Shown: in pieces, positions 7,624-14,232 of the stretch
How the letters are laid out: each line of letters begins with the position of its first letter
Numbering within the stretch: the first letter of the stretch is position 1
Assembly (NCBI GenBank): GCA_034211175.1
Contig: JAXHUH010000229.1
Coordinates: 1-18,528 of the forward strand
Direction: 5' to 3'
Length of the DNA: 18,528 nucleotides
Source: JAXHUH01 sp034211175
GTDB taxonomy: Bacteria > Actinomycetota > Acidimicrobiia > Acidimicrobiales > CAIXPF01
Position numbers and translations under genes: made by a program
Notes under the pieces: generated by a model
Database searches by the model: none
Seen by the model: only the letters and a program-made list of their open reading frames with translations
Told to the model about the DNA's origin: nothing

Positions 7624-8345
7624 ACGGTGCACTGTCGGTGCGGGGGCTGGTGGCCGGCTACGACGGCGTGCCCGTGGTGCGCGACCTCGACCTCGACATC
7701 GGCCCGGACACGTTCCTGGCGATGGTCGGCGCCAACGGCGCCGGCAAGACCACCACCCTGCGGGCGATCATGGGCCTGTGCGACGTGTTGGCGGGCACCG
7801 TCGAGCTCGGTGGCGAGTCGCTCGCTGGTGCGCGAACGAGCGACCGGGTCCGTGCCGGCCTGGCGCTGTGTCCGGAGGGGCGCGAGGTCTTCCCCACGCT
7901 CACCGTGGAGGCGAACCTGCTCACCGGCGCCATCGCGGGCCAGCGCTGGGCCAGCCGCACCGACGCGCTGGCCCGCGTCTACGAACTGCTGCCCCGGCTC
8001 GGGGAGCGCCGCACCCAAGCGGCCGGGACGATGTCGGGCGGCGAGCAGCAGCAGCTCGCCGTCGGGCGCGCCCTGATGAGCGATCCTCGCGTCCTGCTCG
8101 TCGACGAGGCATCCCTGGGCTTGGCGCCGGTCATGGTGGATCACGTGTTCGAGATCCTCGCCAGCATCCATGCATCGGGCACCGCGGTCGTGGCCGTCGA
8201 ACAGAACATCCGTATCAGCGCCGTGGCCACCGAGATCGTGGTGCTCGAGCAGGGCACGATCTCCGAGCGGATCCCGGCCGGGGAGAGCGGCCACGGGCTG
8301 CACGAGGCCGCGAGCGCGGCGTACTTCGGAACAGGAGAGCACTGA
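7620..8345 (+). CDS. livF: LivF-type ABC transporter ATP-binding protein
   Basis: This is the second nucleotide-binding subunit of the Liv-type importer, 241 residues, normal for LivF. Walker A is GANGAGKTT (37-45), the Q-region includes CPEGREVFPTLTVEANL, a LivF hallmark, the signature is MSGGEQQQ (138-145), and Walker B is VLLVDEAS with Glu163. As in other LivF proteins, the switch His is replaced by Gln (VAVEQN, Gln195), so the LivG domain of the fusion must supply the His. The GTG start at 7620 lies in a GTGA overlap with the stop of the preceding gene. The C-terminus, AASAAYFGTGEH, matches the family's usual AYLG end. The substrate is set by the binding protein, not here. Confidence 0.93.
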   Translation: MNGALSVRGLVAGYDGVPVVRDLDLDIGPDTFLAMVGANGAGKTTTLRAIMGLCDVLAGTVELGGESLAGARTSDRVRAGLALCPEGREVFPTLTVEANLLTGAIAGQRWASRTDALARVYELLPRLGERRTQAAGTMSGGEQQQLAVGRALMSDPRVLLVDEASLGLAPVMVDHVFEILASIHASGTAVVAVEQNIRISAVATEIVVLEQGTISERIPAGESGHGLHEAASAAYFGTGEH

Positions 8346-8346
8346 C

Positions 8347-8742
8347 ATGTCCGACACCGACATCCCGTCCGAGCAAGCCACGCAGGTGGTCGACTGGCGG
8401 GCGCTGCGCGACCTCGTCAGCGACGACACCGGTGAGCAGCGGCGCCGCCGCCGGTCGGTTGCGCTCACGGTCACCGTGGTCGCCTGGCTCGCCGCGGCCG
8501 TCCTCATCTGGACGACGTGGGACCAGATCGCAGCGCGGAACGTCGTCGCCGACCAGCTGCCGTGGCTGGCCAGCGGGGGCCTGGGCGCCATCGTGCTGGC
8601 GATCGTCGGGGGCGCTTCGCTTGTGGTCGCCTTCCTGCCGGCCGACGAGTCGGCACCACGCGGAAGCCGGCCACCGCGGACCGGGCCGACGTCGAGCGCA
8701 GCACAGCCCACGAGCACCGCGCCGGACACCGTCATCCGGTGA
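8347..8742 (+). CDS. Small two-helix membrane protein at the end of the Liv operon
   Basis: This is a 131-residue protein I do not recognise. It starts one base after the livF stop, with a clear ribosome site AGGAG (8333-8337) 9 nt upstream inside livF, so it is made with the transporter. Residues 1-37 are hydrophilic and end in an Arg cluster (GEQRRRRRS). Two transmembrane helices follow (about 38-58, VALTVTVVAWLAAAVLIW, and 74-97, LASGGLGAIVLAIVGGASLVV), then a disordered Pro/Ser/Thr/Ala tail from about 98. The Arg cluster before helix 1 predicts a cytoplasmic N-terminus, and so a hairpin with both ends inside. It could be an accessory or assembly factor for the transporter; that is guilt by association only. 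Confidence 0.75.
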   Translation: MSDTDIPSEQATQVVDWRALRDLVSDDTGEQRRRRRSVALTVTVVAWLAAAVLIWTTWDQIAARNVVADQLPWLASGGLGAIVLAIVGGASLVVAFLPADESAPRGSRPPRTGPTSSAAQPTSTAPDTVIR

Positions 8743-8892
8743 CCTGCGACTCCATGGGGAGCGACCTTCTCCGGAGGTGACTGTTCTCGACACTGGTCGG
8801 TGCCCTCGAGCGCCCGTGGCTCGCCTGCGTCGGCAGCGCCACCTTCGCGGGAGGCGGGGCGTCGTGAACCTGGAGGTCCGCAGCTGGCTGGT

Positions 8893-10590
8893 TCAGCCCG
8901 CTGGGGCGTTCGTCGACCGGACGCCGGGACCGGCGTCGTCTTCGGGGCCCTCGCCGCTGGCGGTGAGATCGGGGACGTCGGCGTTGTCCGGGTTGAACGA
9001 CGTCTCGAAGGCGGCCGCCGTGGCCGCGCCGTCGGTGACCACCGGCTCGGCGTGTCCGACCGAGGTTCGCAGCGAGAGCTCGGGTAGGAACAAGACGACG
9101 AGGAAGCCGGCCAGCGCGATCGGGATGGCCAGCGTGTAGATGTCGGAGAGGCTGTCGGCGAACCCGCCGAGGACTGCGTCTCTGACCGGTCCGGGGAGTG
9201 CTGCGATGGCGTCGGGGGTGCCGAGGAGATCGCCGGTGCCCCCGCCGGCGGGAACGTCGACGCCGGCGTCGGCCAGCCGGCTCGGGATGTGGGTGCCGAG
9301 GCGGTCGGACAGCACGGCACCGAAGACGGCGACGCCGAGCGCTCCGCCCATCGATCGGAAGAACGTGGCCGCCGAGGTGGCCGTGCCGAGGTCCCGGTGC
9401 TGCACGGCGTTCTGCACGGCCAGGATGAGTACCTGCATCACCATGCCCAGCCCGGACCCGAGGACGATCATGTAGACCCCGGCCACCGGCAGGGGGGTGT
9501 CGACGCCGAGCAGCGAGAACAGTGCGAGCCCCACCGCGACGATCACCAGGCCCACCACCGGGAACACCTTGTAGCGGCCGGTGCGGGTGATGATCCGTCC
9601 CGATGCGATCGACATGGACATGAGGCCGACCATGAGCGGGATGGTCAGCAGCCCCGAGCGGGTGGGGCTCTGCCCCTTCACGATCTGCAGGTACTGGGGC
9701 AGGTACACGATGGCCCCGAACATCGCCACGCCGACGATGAACCCGGCCAGGCTGGTGATCCGGAAGGTGGGGATCCGGAACAGTCGGGGTGGGATGATCG
9801 GCTCGGCGGCACGGCGCTCCTGCACCACGGCCAACCCGAGCAGCACGGCGCTGCCGATCCCCATGCCGATGGTCTCGGCCGATCCCCACTCGAACTCCTT
9901 GCCGCCGAGCGAGAGCATGAGCAGCAGGAGCGACACCCCGCCGACGATGAGGGCGGCACCGAGGTAGTCGATCTCGTGGTCGCGGCGGGTGAAGGGCATG
10001 GTGAGCACCCGGTTGGTGACCACGAACGCGGCGATCCCGATCGGGACGCCGACGTAGAAGCACCACCGCCATCCCGGTCCGTCGACGAGGAAGCCGCCGA
10101 TCAGCGGTCCGCCCACGCTGGCCACGCCGAACACCGAGCCCATGTAGCCCTGGTACCTGCCCCGCTCGCGGGGGGAGACGATGTCGCCGATGATCGCCTG
10201 GGACAGGGCCATCAGGCCGCCGATGCCCAGACCCTGGACGGCGCGGAAGCCGATGAGCTGTCCCATCGACTGCGACAGGCCGGAGAGGACGGAGCCGAGC
10301 AAGAACACGCCGATGGCGGCCTGGAACAGGGGGCGGCGACCGTAGAGGTCGCTCAGCTTGCCCCACAGCGGCGTCGACGCCGTCGAGGTGAGCAGCGTGG
10401 CGCTCACCACCCAGGCCAGCTGGTCCTGACCGCCCAGCTCGCCCACGATGGTCGGCAGCGCGGTGGCCACGACCGTCTGGCCGAGCGCGGCGACGAGCAT
10501 GCCCAGCATGAGGCCGCCCATCACCACCAGGATCTCCCGATGCGTCAGCTCGACCGGCCCGCTTGGCGTCAAGTCGCTGTCTCGGTCCAC
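8893..10590 (-). CDS. MFS drug/metabolite exporter, DHA2 (EmrB/QacA-like) family
   Basis: This is a proton-coupled exporter with the 14-helix DHA2 layout, 565 residues. Motif A of the loop after helix 2 is GKLSDLYGRRP (77-87). Helix 4 carries GFRAVQGLGIGG, and the antiporter motif C GVASVGGPLIGG is at about 155-166. A long C-terminal tail (SVGHAEPVVTDGA...) is acidic and hydrophilic. The open frame runs back to 11229, but the GTG at 10590 is preceded by a strong GAGGAG at 10597-10602 with 6-nt spacing, and the first helix then begins near residue 20 as in homologues. It is divergent from a MarR regulator that probably represses it through the palindrome at 10640-10652. The substrate is unknown; multidrug or fatty-acid-like compounds are typical for this regulator-pump pairing. 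Confidence 0.93.
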   Translation of the reverse strand: MDRDSDLTPSGPVELTHREILVVMGGLMLGMLVAALGQTVVATALPTIVGELGGQDQLAWVVSATLLTSTASTPLWGKLSDLYGRRPLFQAAIGVFLLGSVLSGLSQSMGQLIGFRAVQGLGIGGLMALSQAIIGDIVSPRERGRYQGYMGSVFGVASVGGPLIGGFLVDGPGWRWCFYVGVPIGIAAFVVTNRVLTMPFTRRDHEIDYLGAALIVGGVSLLLLMLSLGGKEFEWGSAETIGMGIGSAVLLGLAVVQERRAAEPIIPPRLFRIPTFRITSLAGFIVGVAMFGAIVYLPQYLQIVKGQSPTRSGLLTIPLMVGLMSMSIASGRIITRTGRYKVFPVVGLVIVAVGLALFSLLGVDTPLPVAGVYMIVLGSGLGMVMQVLILAVQNAVQHRDLGTATSAATFFRSMGGALGVAVFGAVLSDRLGTHIPSRLADAGVDVPAGGGTGDLLGTPDAIAALPGPVRDAVLGGFADSLSDIYTLAIPIALAGFLVVLFLPELSLRTSVGHAEPVVTDGAATAAAFETSFNPDNADVPDLTASGEGPEDDAGPGVRSTNAPAG

Positions 10591-10639
10591 GACGTTCTCC
10601 TCGGTCCACCGTCGGTCTCGGTGCACGCTACCGAAGTCA

Positions 10640-10652
10640 TTGCACGATGCAA
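10640..10652. promoter_or_regulatory. MarR operator palindrome over two divergent -35 boxes
   Basis: TTGCACGATGCAA is a perfect TTGCA-N3-TGCAA inverted repeat in the exporter/MarR gap. On the plus strand its left arm TTGCAC can act as a -35, with a weak -10 CATACA at 10662-10667. On the minus strand TTGCAT pairs with TAGCGT (10630-10625) at 16-bp spacing. One bound dimer would thus block both promoters, giving autorepression and control of the pump. The promoter hexamers are only moderately good. Confidence 0.65.
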
Positions 10653-10701
10653 AAGAGTGACCATACAACGACACGCGTGGATCCGGTACCCTGCGGATGG
10701 C

Positions 10702-11166
10702 ATGGAAACGACCGGCCAGACGGTGTCGACCGTCAACGGCTTCACGGATGCGCTCGGTCGCGTGGTCCGGTTCGCGACCCTCCCGCGGTTCGCCGAACGG
10801 GTCGCGGAGGAGGCGGGCACGCACCTGGACCGCTCGGCATACGTGCTGCTCGCCCGCTTGGTGGAGGAGCACTGCCGGGTCGGCGAGCTGGCCGAACACC
10901 TGTGCCTCGACGTGTCCACGGTGAGCCGGCAGGTGCACGCCCTCGAAGAGCGTGGCCTGGTCCGCCGCAAACCGCACCCCACCGACCGCCGCGGCTCGGT
11001 GGTGGTGATCGCACCGCGGGGGCAGGAAGTGGTCGAACGGCACCGCCGGGCCCGGCGCAAGCTCTTCGCCGAGCTGCTCAGCGACATGCCGCCGACCGAG
11101 CTGGAGGTGGTCACGTCGGTCCTCAACCGGCTCGCCGCCGGCATCGAGGAGCTGGCCAGCACATGA
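10702..11166 (+). CDS. MarR family transcriptional regulator
   Basis: This is a winged-helix repressor of 154 residues, standard length for MarR. The core runs DRSAYVLLARLVEEHCRVGELAEHLCLDVSTVSRQVHALEERGLVRRKPHPTDRRGSVVVIAPRG: the recognition helix is about 70-82 (VSTVSRQVHALEE), and the wing carries the conserved D-R-R (95-97). A helical C-terminal dimerisation region follows. ATG 10702 is chosen because upstream sequence holds the operator; an ATG at 10697 is out of frame. It is divergent from the MFS exporter and convergent with a broken peroxiredoxin gene. It probably represses itself and the exporter and is released by a small ligand. The only Cys residues are 58 and 68 (EEHCRV, EHLCLD); they do not sit in the N-terminal position typical of OhrR, so peroxide sensing is not supported. 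Confidence 0.92.
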   Translation: METTGQTVSTVNGFTDALGRVVRFATLPRFAERVAEEAGTHLDRSAYVLLARLVEEHCRVGELAEHLCLDVSTVSRQVHALEERGLVRRKPHPTDRRGSVVVIAPRGQEVVERHRRARRKLFAELLSDMPPTELEVVTSVLNRLAAGIEELAST

Positions 11167-11199
11167 ACCCCGCTGGAGCGCGCAACGGCCTGCTCGAAT

Positions 11200-11555
11200 G
11201 TCCACGAACGTCGCTCGCCGGTTGAGCAACGGCCCCGGGCGCTTCGCCCCGAACCGCCCGGGACCGCCCGATCGGGGTCGGACAGCAGCGGCAGGCCCAG
11301 CGAGCTGCGCTCGTCGAACGCCGCCTGGCGGTCGATGCTGCCGGCGCTGATCCCGATGGCCTGCGCGCCGAGCGCGTCGAACTCGGCCCGCAGGTCGCGG
11401 AAGTGGCAGCTCTCCGCGGTGCAGCCGCGGGTCATCGCCCGCGGATAGAAGAACACGACCACCGGTCCGTCCTCGAGGACCGCGGACAGCGTGACCGGAC
11501 GCCCGGACTGGTCGTCCAGGGTGAGATCGGGAGCCATGTCGCCGGGTTGCAGCAT
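11200..11555 (-). pseudogene. Peroxiredoxin PrxQ/BCP type, frameshifted and 3'-truncated
   Basis: This is a thiol peroxidase of the PrxQ/BCP class, which reduces peroxides with thioredoxin-type partners. The start is ATG 11555 with GAGGAG 7-8 nt upstream. The N-terminal half is intact: GDMAPDLTLDDQSGRPVTLS, then VVVFFYPRAMTRGCTAESCHFRD with the peroxidatic Cys in GCT and a second Cys five residues on, and later LPLLSDPDRAV. Reading then jumps frame near 11254-11264 (one base missing, inside a CCCGGG palindrome arm). The conserved RFGAKRPGPLLNRRATFV continues in the other frame to about 11200. Beyond that similarity ends, about 45 residues short of a full protein and 33 bp from the MarR stop. 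So there are two lesions: a frameshift, which may be an error, and a real loss of the 3' end. The gene follows the PF10118-like gene on the same strand by 71 bp. Confidence 0.75.
11234..11262. terminator. GC-rich inverted repeat between convergent marR and prxQ remnant
   Basis: CCCGGGCG (11234-11241) and CGCCCGGG (11255-11262) are perfect inverted arms with a 13-nt loop. The left arm also forms a tighter GGGCG-CTT-CGCCC hairpin (11237-11249). There is no T-run, so it would be a weak or Rho-assisted terminator for marR, whose stop is 68 bp upstream. It coincides with the peroxiredoxin frameshift and lies within former coding sequence, so its role as a terminator is speculative. Confidence 0.3.
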
Positions 11556-11626
11556 CGAGCAGCTCCTCGCTGTGGTGTGCCTTGCCCTGTTGCTCCGGCG
11601 CGTGGTCGGGCAGTCTCGGTTCGTCC

Positions 11627-12502
11627 TCAGGCGGGTCGGCCCTGACCGGCGAGGTAGGAGTTCAGCGTCCCCGTTTCGCCGAAGAGGGCGTCTCGCCACC
11701 GCGCCACGAGCTGCTCGGTGTCGCGGTCGTCGGGGTGGAAGCCGGGCCGGTGGTACTCGAGCAGGCGCAAGCCGATCTTCTTGCGGGCGAAGGGCGAGTT
11801 CCGCAGGTTCAGCAGGCTGCCGAGGAATCGCACCGGGTTCCGGGCGGCCGGGTCGGTGACCGCCGAGCCGACGAGGGCGGCGCCGGCCACCGCGACCAGC
11901 AGGGCGGTGGTGACATGCATGGTGGCCAGCCGGATGGCCTCGTTGTGGACGCACTCGTCGTAGACGTCGAAGGCCACGGCCTTGTGCTCGGCCTCCTCGA
12001 GCGCGTGCCACCGGAACAGGACCCGGATCTCCTCGGGGACGTCCTGGTCCTCGAAGGTGTCGTCCTCGAGGAGCTGCTCGGCCAGCACGGAGGTGAAGTG
12101 CTCGGCTGCGGCGGTGAAGGCGAGCTGCACCGACTTCGGGGCAAGCTGCTGGATGAGCGCCATGGCCCGGCCGGTGGCTGCATCGACGAAGCGGGTGGGG
12201 TACCCGAGCCCGGCCAGCGTGTCGTTGAGCCGGTCGTGTTCGCGACCGTGCATGGACTCCTGGCCGATGAACCCAGCCACCTGCCGGCGGAGCTCGTCGT
12301 CGCCGATCTCGTCTCGGTAGTTCCGGACGGAATCGACGAAGAACTGCTCTCCCTTGGGGAAGGTGGCCGACAGCACCGCCATGACGTGGCTCATCAAGAT
12401 GTCGCCGTCGAGGAAGTGTCGCGGCATCTCCTCCGGGTGGTCGATGGCCATGCGGCGGGTCGTGATCGACCGTTCGGTGGCGGGGGGAACGAGCGTGGAC
12501 AT
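11627..12502 (-). CDS. PF10118-like 'predicted metal-dependent hydrolase', ferritin-like metal motifs
   Basis: This is a 291-residue protein matching the COG3687/PF10118 family by its opening block (HPEEMPRHFLDGDILMSHVMAVLSATFPKGEQFF) and the FIGQESMHGREHDRLN and HALEEAEHKAVAFDVY motifs. No experimental function is known to me for the family. The acidic and His residues fall in a ferritin-like order: Glu52, Glu82-x-x-His85, Glu134 and Glu170-x-x-His173, with 30 residues between Glu52 and Glu82. This is a pattern of a di-iron four-helix bundle rather than a typical hydrolase; that reading is inference. A hydrophobic stretch at about 196-213 (TTALLVAVAGAALVG) could touch the membrane. ATG 12502 is fixed by AAGGAG 6-7 nt upstream. 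It is the first gene of a minus-strand pair with the prxQ remnant. Confidence 0.85.
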   Translation of the reverse strand: MSTLVPPATERSITTRRMAIDHPEEMPRHFLDGDILMSHVMAVLSATFPKGEQFFVDSVRNYRDEIGDDELRRQVAGFIGQESMHGREHDRLNDTLAGLGYPTRFVDAATGRAMALIQQLAPKSVQLAFTAAAEHFTSVLAEQLLEDDTFEDQDVPEEIRVLFRWHALEEAEHKAVAFDVYDECVHNEAIRLATMHVTTALLVAVAGAALVGSAVTDPAARNPVRFLGSLLNLRNSPFARKKIGLRLLEYHRPGFHPDDRDTEQLVARWRDALFGETGTLNSYLAGQGRPA

Positions 12503-12573
12503 TCGAGACTCCTTCGTCAGCCGGACAGCGCGTGCGGTGGGTCTCACGATACGCCGAAGTGAAACGACGACAC

Positions 12574-12769
12574 GTGACTGTTGCATCGACACCATGCGGT
12601 GCGCTGCTCGACGGGGACGGCGCGCCGGCGCCCGACATCAGCATCCGGTTGGCCATGGACCGGCTGGACCGCGACGCGGAGTCCGTGCCCGTCGACGGTT
12701 CCCGCTACCGGCATCCGGACCTGCGACGGCCTCGAGCACCGCATCGACCACCTGATCGTCGCCGGCTGA
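12574..12769 (+). pseudogene. Possible small frameshifted gene, unknown
   Basis: The gap between the PF10118-like gene and the minus-strand ABC1 kinase is not plain spacer. From about 12605 the frame reading LLDGDGAPAPDISIRLAMDR and LDRDAESVPVDGSRYRHP has strong G/C third-position bias. Near 12714-12722 the good frame changes by one base to give TCDGLEHRIDHLIVAG and a TGA at 12767-12769. A GTG at 12574 could start it, but has no clear ribosome site. Together this would be a protein of about 64 residues with no family I recognise. It may be a broken gene, a small gene hit by an indel error, or chance in GC-rich DNA. Confidence 0.3.
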
Positions 12770-12804
12770 GCACCGGCCCCGCCGGTCGCCGCACGCGGCG
12801 TGGT

Positions 12805-14142
12805 TCAGCCCGGGGTGACGCCGGGTGGGGCGACCTCGACGTCGGCCATGTCGCCGAACAGGAACGTCAGCAGCTCGGGGTCGGCGAGGATCGCCCAGTC
12901 CGGCGCCATCAGCTTGGCGTAGCGCTCGAAGTAGAGGAGCTGCTTGGCCACCAGGACCAGCTCCCGGGGCCGGCGTACGTCGTAGCGGGTGCCGATGCGC
13001 ACGATGTCGATCAGCACTTGGCCGTAGCTGATCTCGGACAGCGGCCGTCCGAGGATCGGCTCGACGATCTCGGCGATGTCGGCGGCGGACTGCTCGAGGC
13101 TCGTGGGGTTGAGCACGGCGCCCATGTCGAAGATGGCCTGGGCCACGGCTTCGAAGTCGCCGGACACGAGCAGGGCAGGAAGTCCGCGCCGGACGATCTC
13201 GCGCGTCTCGTCGTCGAAGCTGCCACAGATCCCGAAGTCCAGGAAGACGACGTCACCGTCGGTGTCGAGCATCAGGTTGCCGGCGTGGACGTCACCATGG
13301 AAGAAGCCGTGCTCGAGGGCTGCCTCGAGCCATGCCCGCACCCCCCGCTTGAGCGCTGCGCCCAGGTCCCAGCCGGTGGCCTGCAGCTCGACGAGGTCGT
13401 CGATCTTGTAGCCGTGGATGCGCTGCATGGTGAGCACGCGGGGGCTGGTGAGCTCCCAGTGCACCGCCGGGACCCGCACGCCCCCAGGGGTCTGGCTGGC
13501 GGCGACGATGCGCCCGAAGCGCTCCATGGCGCGGGCCTCGATCATGAAGTTGAGCTCCTCGCTCAACGTGGTGGCGAAGTCCTCGACCACCGCGACCGGG
13601 TTGGCCATGCGCCCCTTCGACGAGACCTTGTCGAGCCCTTTCGCCAGCTTGAGCAGGATGCGCAGGTCGGAGTCCAGCATGCGTCCGATGCCCGGCCGCT
13701 GGACCTTCACGACCACGTCGGAGCCGTCGTGGAGCGTCGCGGCGTGGACCTGGGCGATGGATGCCGAGGCCATGGGTTCACGGTCGAAGGTGGCGAACAC
13801 CTCGTCGTGGTGGGCGCCGAGGTCGGCTTCGATCAGCTCGACGACGTCGCGATAGGGCACGGGAGGGACGCGGTCGAGGCAGGCGCGGAGCTCATCCGCG
13901 AGCACGTCGGGGAACAGACCGGGGCTGGACGCGACCAGCTGGGCGAGCTTGACGTAGGTGGGTCCGAGCTCTTCGAAGGACTGGCGCAGCGCGAGCGCGC
14001 CGCGCTCGCTCCGTGGGCGGGGCCCGGGACGGAGCGTGTGCGCCCCGGCGCGGCCGAGCAGACGGGCCGTGGTGATCGCTCGCCGCAGCTCGCGTGGGCG
14101 GAGGCGGGTGATCTCGCTCGGAACCAAACGTTCGGTCCGCAC
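12805..14142 (-). CDS. ABC1/UbiB (COQ8)-family atypical kinase, stand-alone
   Basis: This is a 445-residue ABC1/UbiB-family protein-kinase-like ATPase, a group linked to quinone and lipid metabolism. Numbered from GTG 14142, the KxGQ-type motif reads KLAQ (65-68), with Ala where the family has Gly. The Ala-rich nucleotide loop is MASASIAQVHAA (124-135), the ATP-binding Lys is Lys146 (VVVKVQRPG), the catalytic loop is HGDVHAGN (282-289) and the metal Asp is Asp302 in FLDFG. The C-terminus (PRELVLVAKQLLYFERYAKLMAPDWAILADPELLTFLF) matches that of the plus-strand paralogue, and there is no C-terminal membrane helix pair as in E. coli UbiB. GTG 14142 is chosen over ATG 14148 because AGGAG (14149-14153) abuts the ATG but is 6 nt from the GTG. 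It is divergent from the ABC1-ferritin gene, so the two probably share control. Confidence 0.92.
   Translation of the reverse strand: MRTERLVPSEITRLRPRELRRAITTARLLGRAGAHTLRPGPRPRSERGALALRQSFEELGPTYVKLAQLVASSPGLFPDVLADELRACLDRVPPVPYRDVVELIEADLGAHHDEVFATFDREPMASASIAQVHAATLHDGSDVVVKVQRPGIGRMLDSDLRILLKLAKGLDKVSSKGRMANPVAVVEDFATTLSEELNFMIEARAMERFGRIVAASQTPGGVRVPAVHWELTSPRVLTMQRIHGYKIDDLVELQATGWDLGAALKRGVRAWLEAALEHGFFHGDVHAGNLMLDTDGDVVFLDFGICGSFDDETREIVRRGLPALLVSGDFEAVAQAIFDMGAVLNPTSLEQSAADIAEIVEPILGRPLSEISYGQVLIDIVRIGTRYDVRRPRELVLVAKQLLYFERYAKLMAPDWAILADPELLTFLFGDMADVEVAPPGVTPG
14121..14138. promoter_or_regulatory. Imperfect palindrome in first codons of the minus-strand ABC1 gene
   Basis: GAACCAAACGTTCGGTCC is an 18-bp inverted repeat centred on AACGTT, with two mismatched pairs. 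It spans codons 2-8 of the minus-strand ABC1 gene, just inside its GTG start. Size and symmetry suit a TetR-type operator, and a TetR gene lies downstream of the divergent partner. Being in coding sequence, it could be chance. Confidence 0.3.
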
Positions 14143-14194
14143 GCACATCTCCTGATCGTGATACGGTGGCGTGTCATTGTTGCACGCGCTGGTT

Positions 14195-14211
14195 CCCGGT
14201 GCCGCACCGGG
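14195..14211. promoter_or_regulatory. Perfect 17-bp palindrome in the divergent ABC1/ABC1 gap
   Basis: CCCGGTGCCGCACCGGG is a perfect 8-1-8 inverted repeat in the 90-bp gap between the two ABC1 genes. It ends 21 bp before the plus-strand GTG. It could be an operator for the nearby TetR protein, or a leader hairpin ahead of the ribosome site (GGGGGG, 14220-14225). No convincing promoter hexamers are visible around it. Confidence 0.45.
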
Positions 14212-14232
14212 AGCGTTCTGGGGGGTTCTGTG

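Noticed and set aside
4816..7632. 938-codon minus-strand open frame opposite the permease fusion
   Set aside because: The translation is low-complexity (Gly/Glu/Gln/His-rich) with no domains, and it mirrors the G/C third positions of the real gene.
9289..10701. Plus-strand frame upstream of and continuous with marR
   Set aside because: It is antisense to the exporter; the marR start is at 10702.
10591..11229. Upstream extension of the MFS exporter frame to 11229
   Set aside because: It would run antisense through marR; GTG 10590 has a strong ribosome site, and the stretch near 11200 belongs to the broken peroxiredoxin.
12532..14232. Plus-strand frame preceding the ABC1-ferritin gene
   Set aside because: Mostly antisense to the minus-strand ABC1 kinase; only a short part near 12.6-12.77 kb has independent coding bias and is listed separately.
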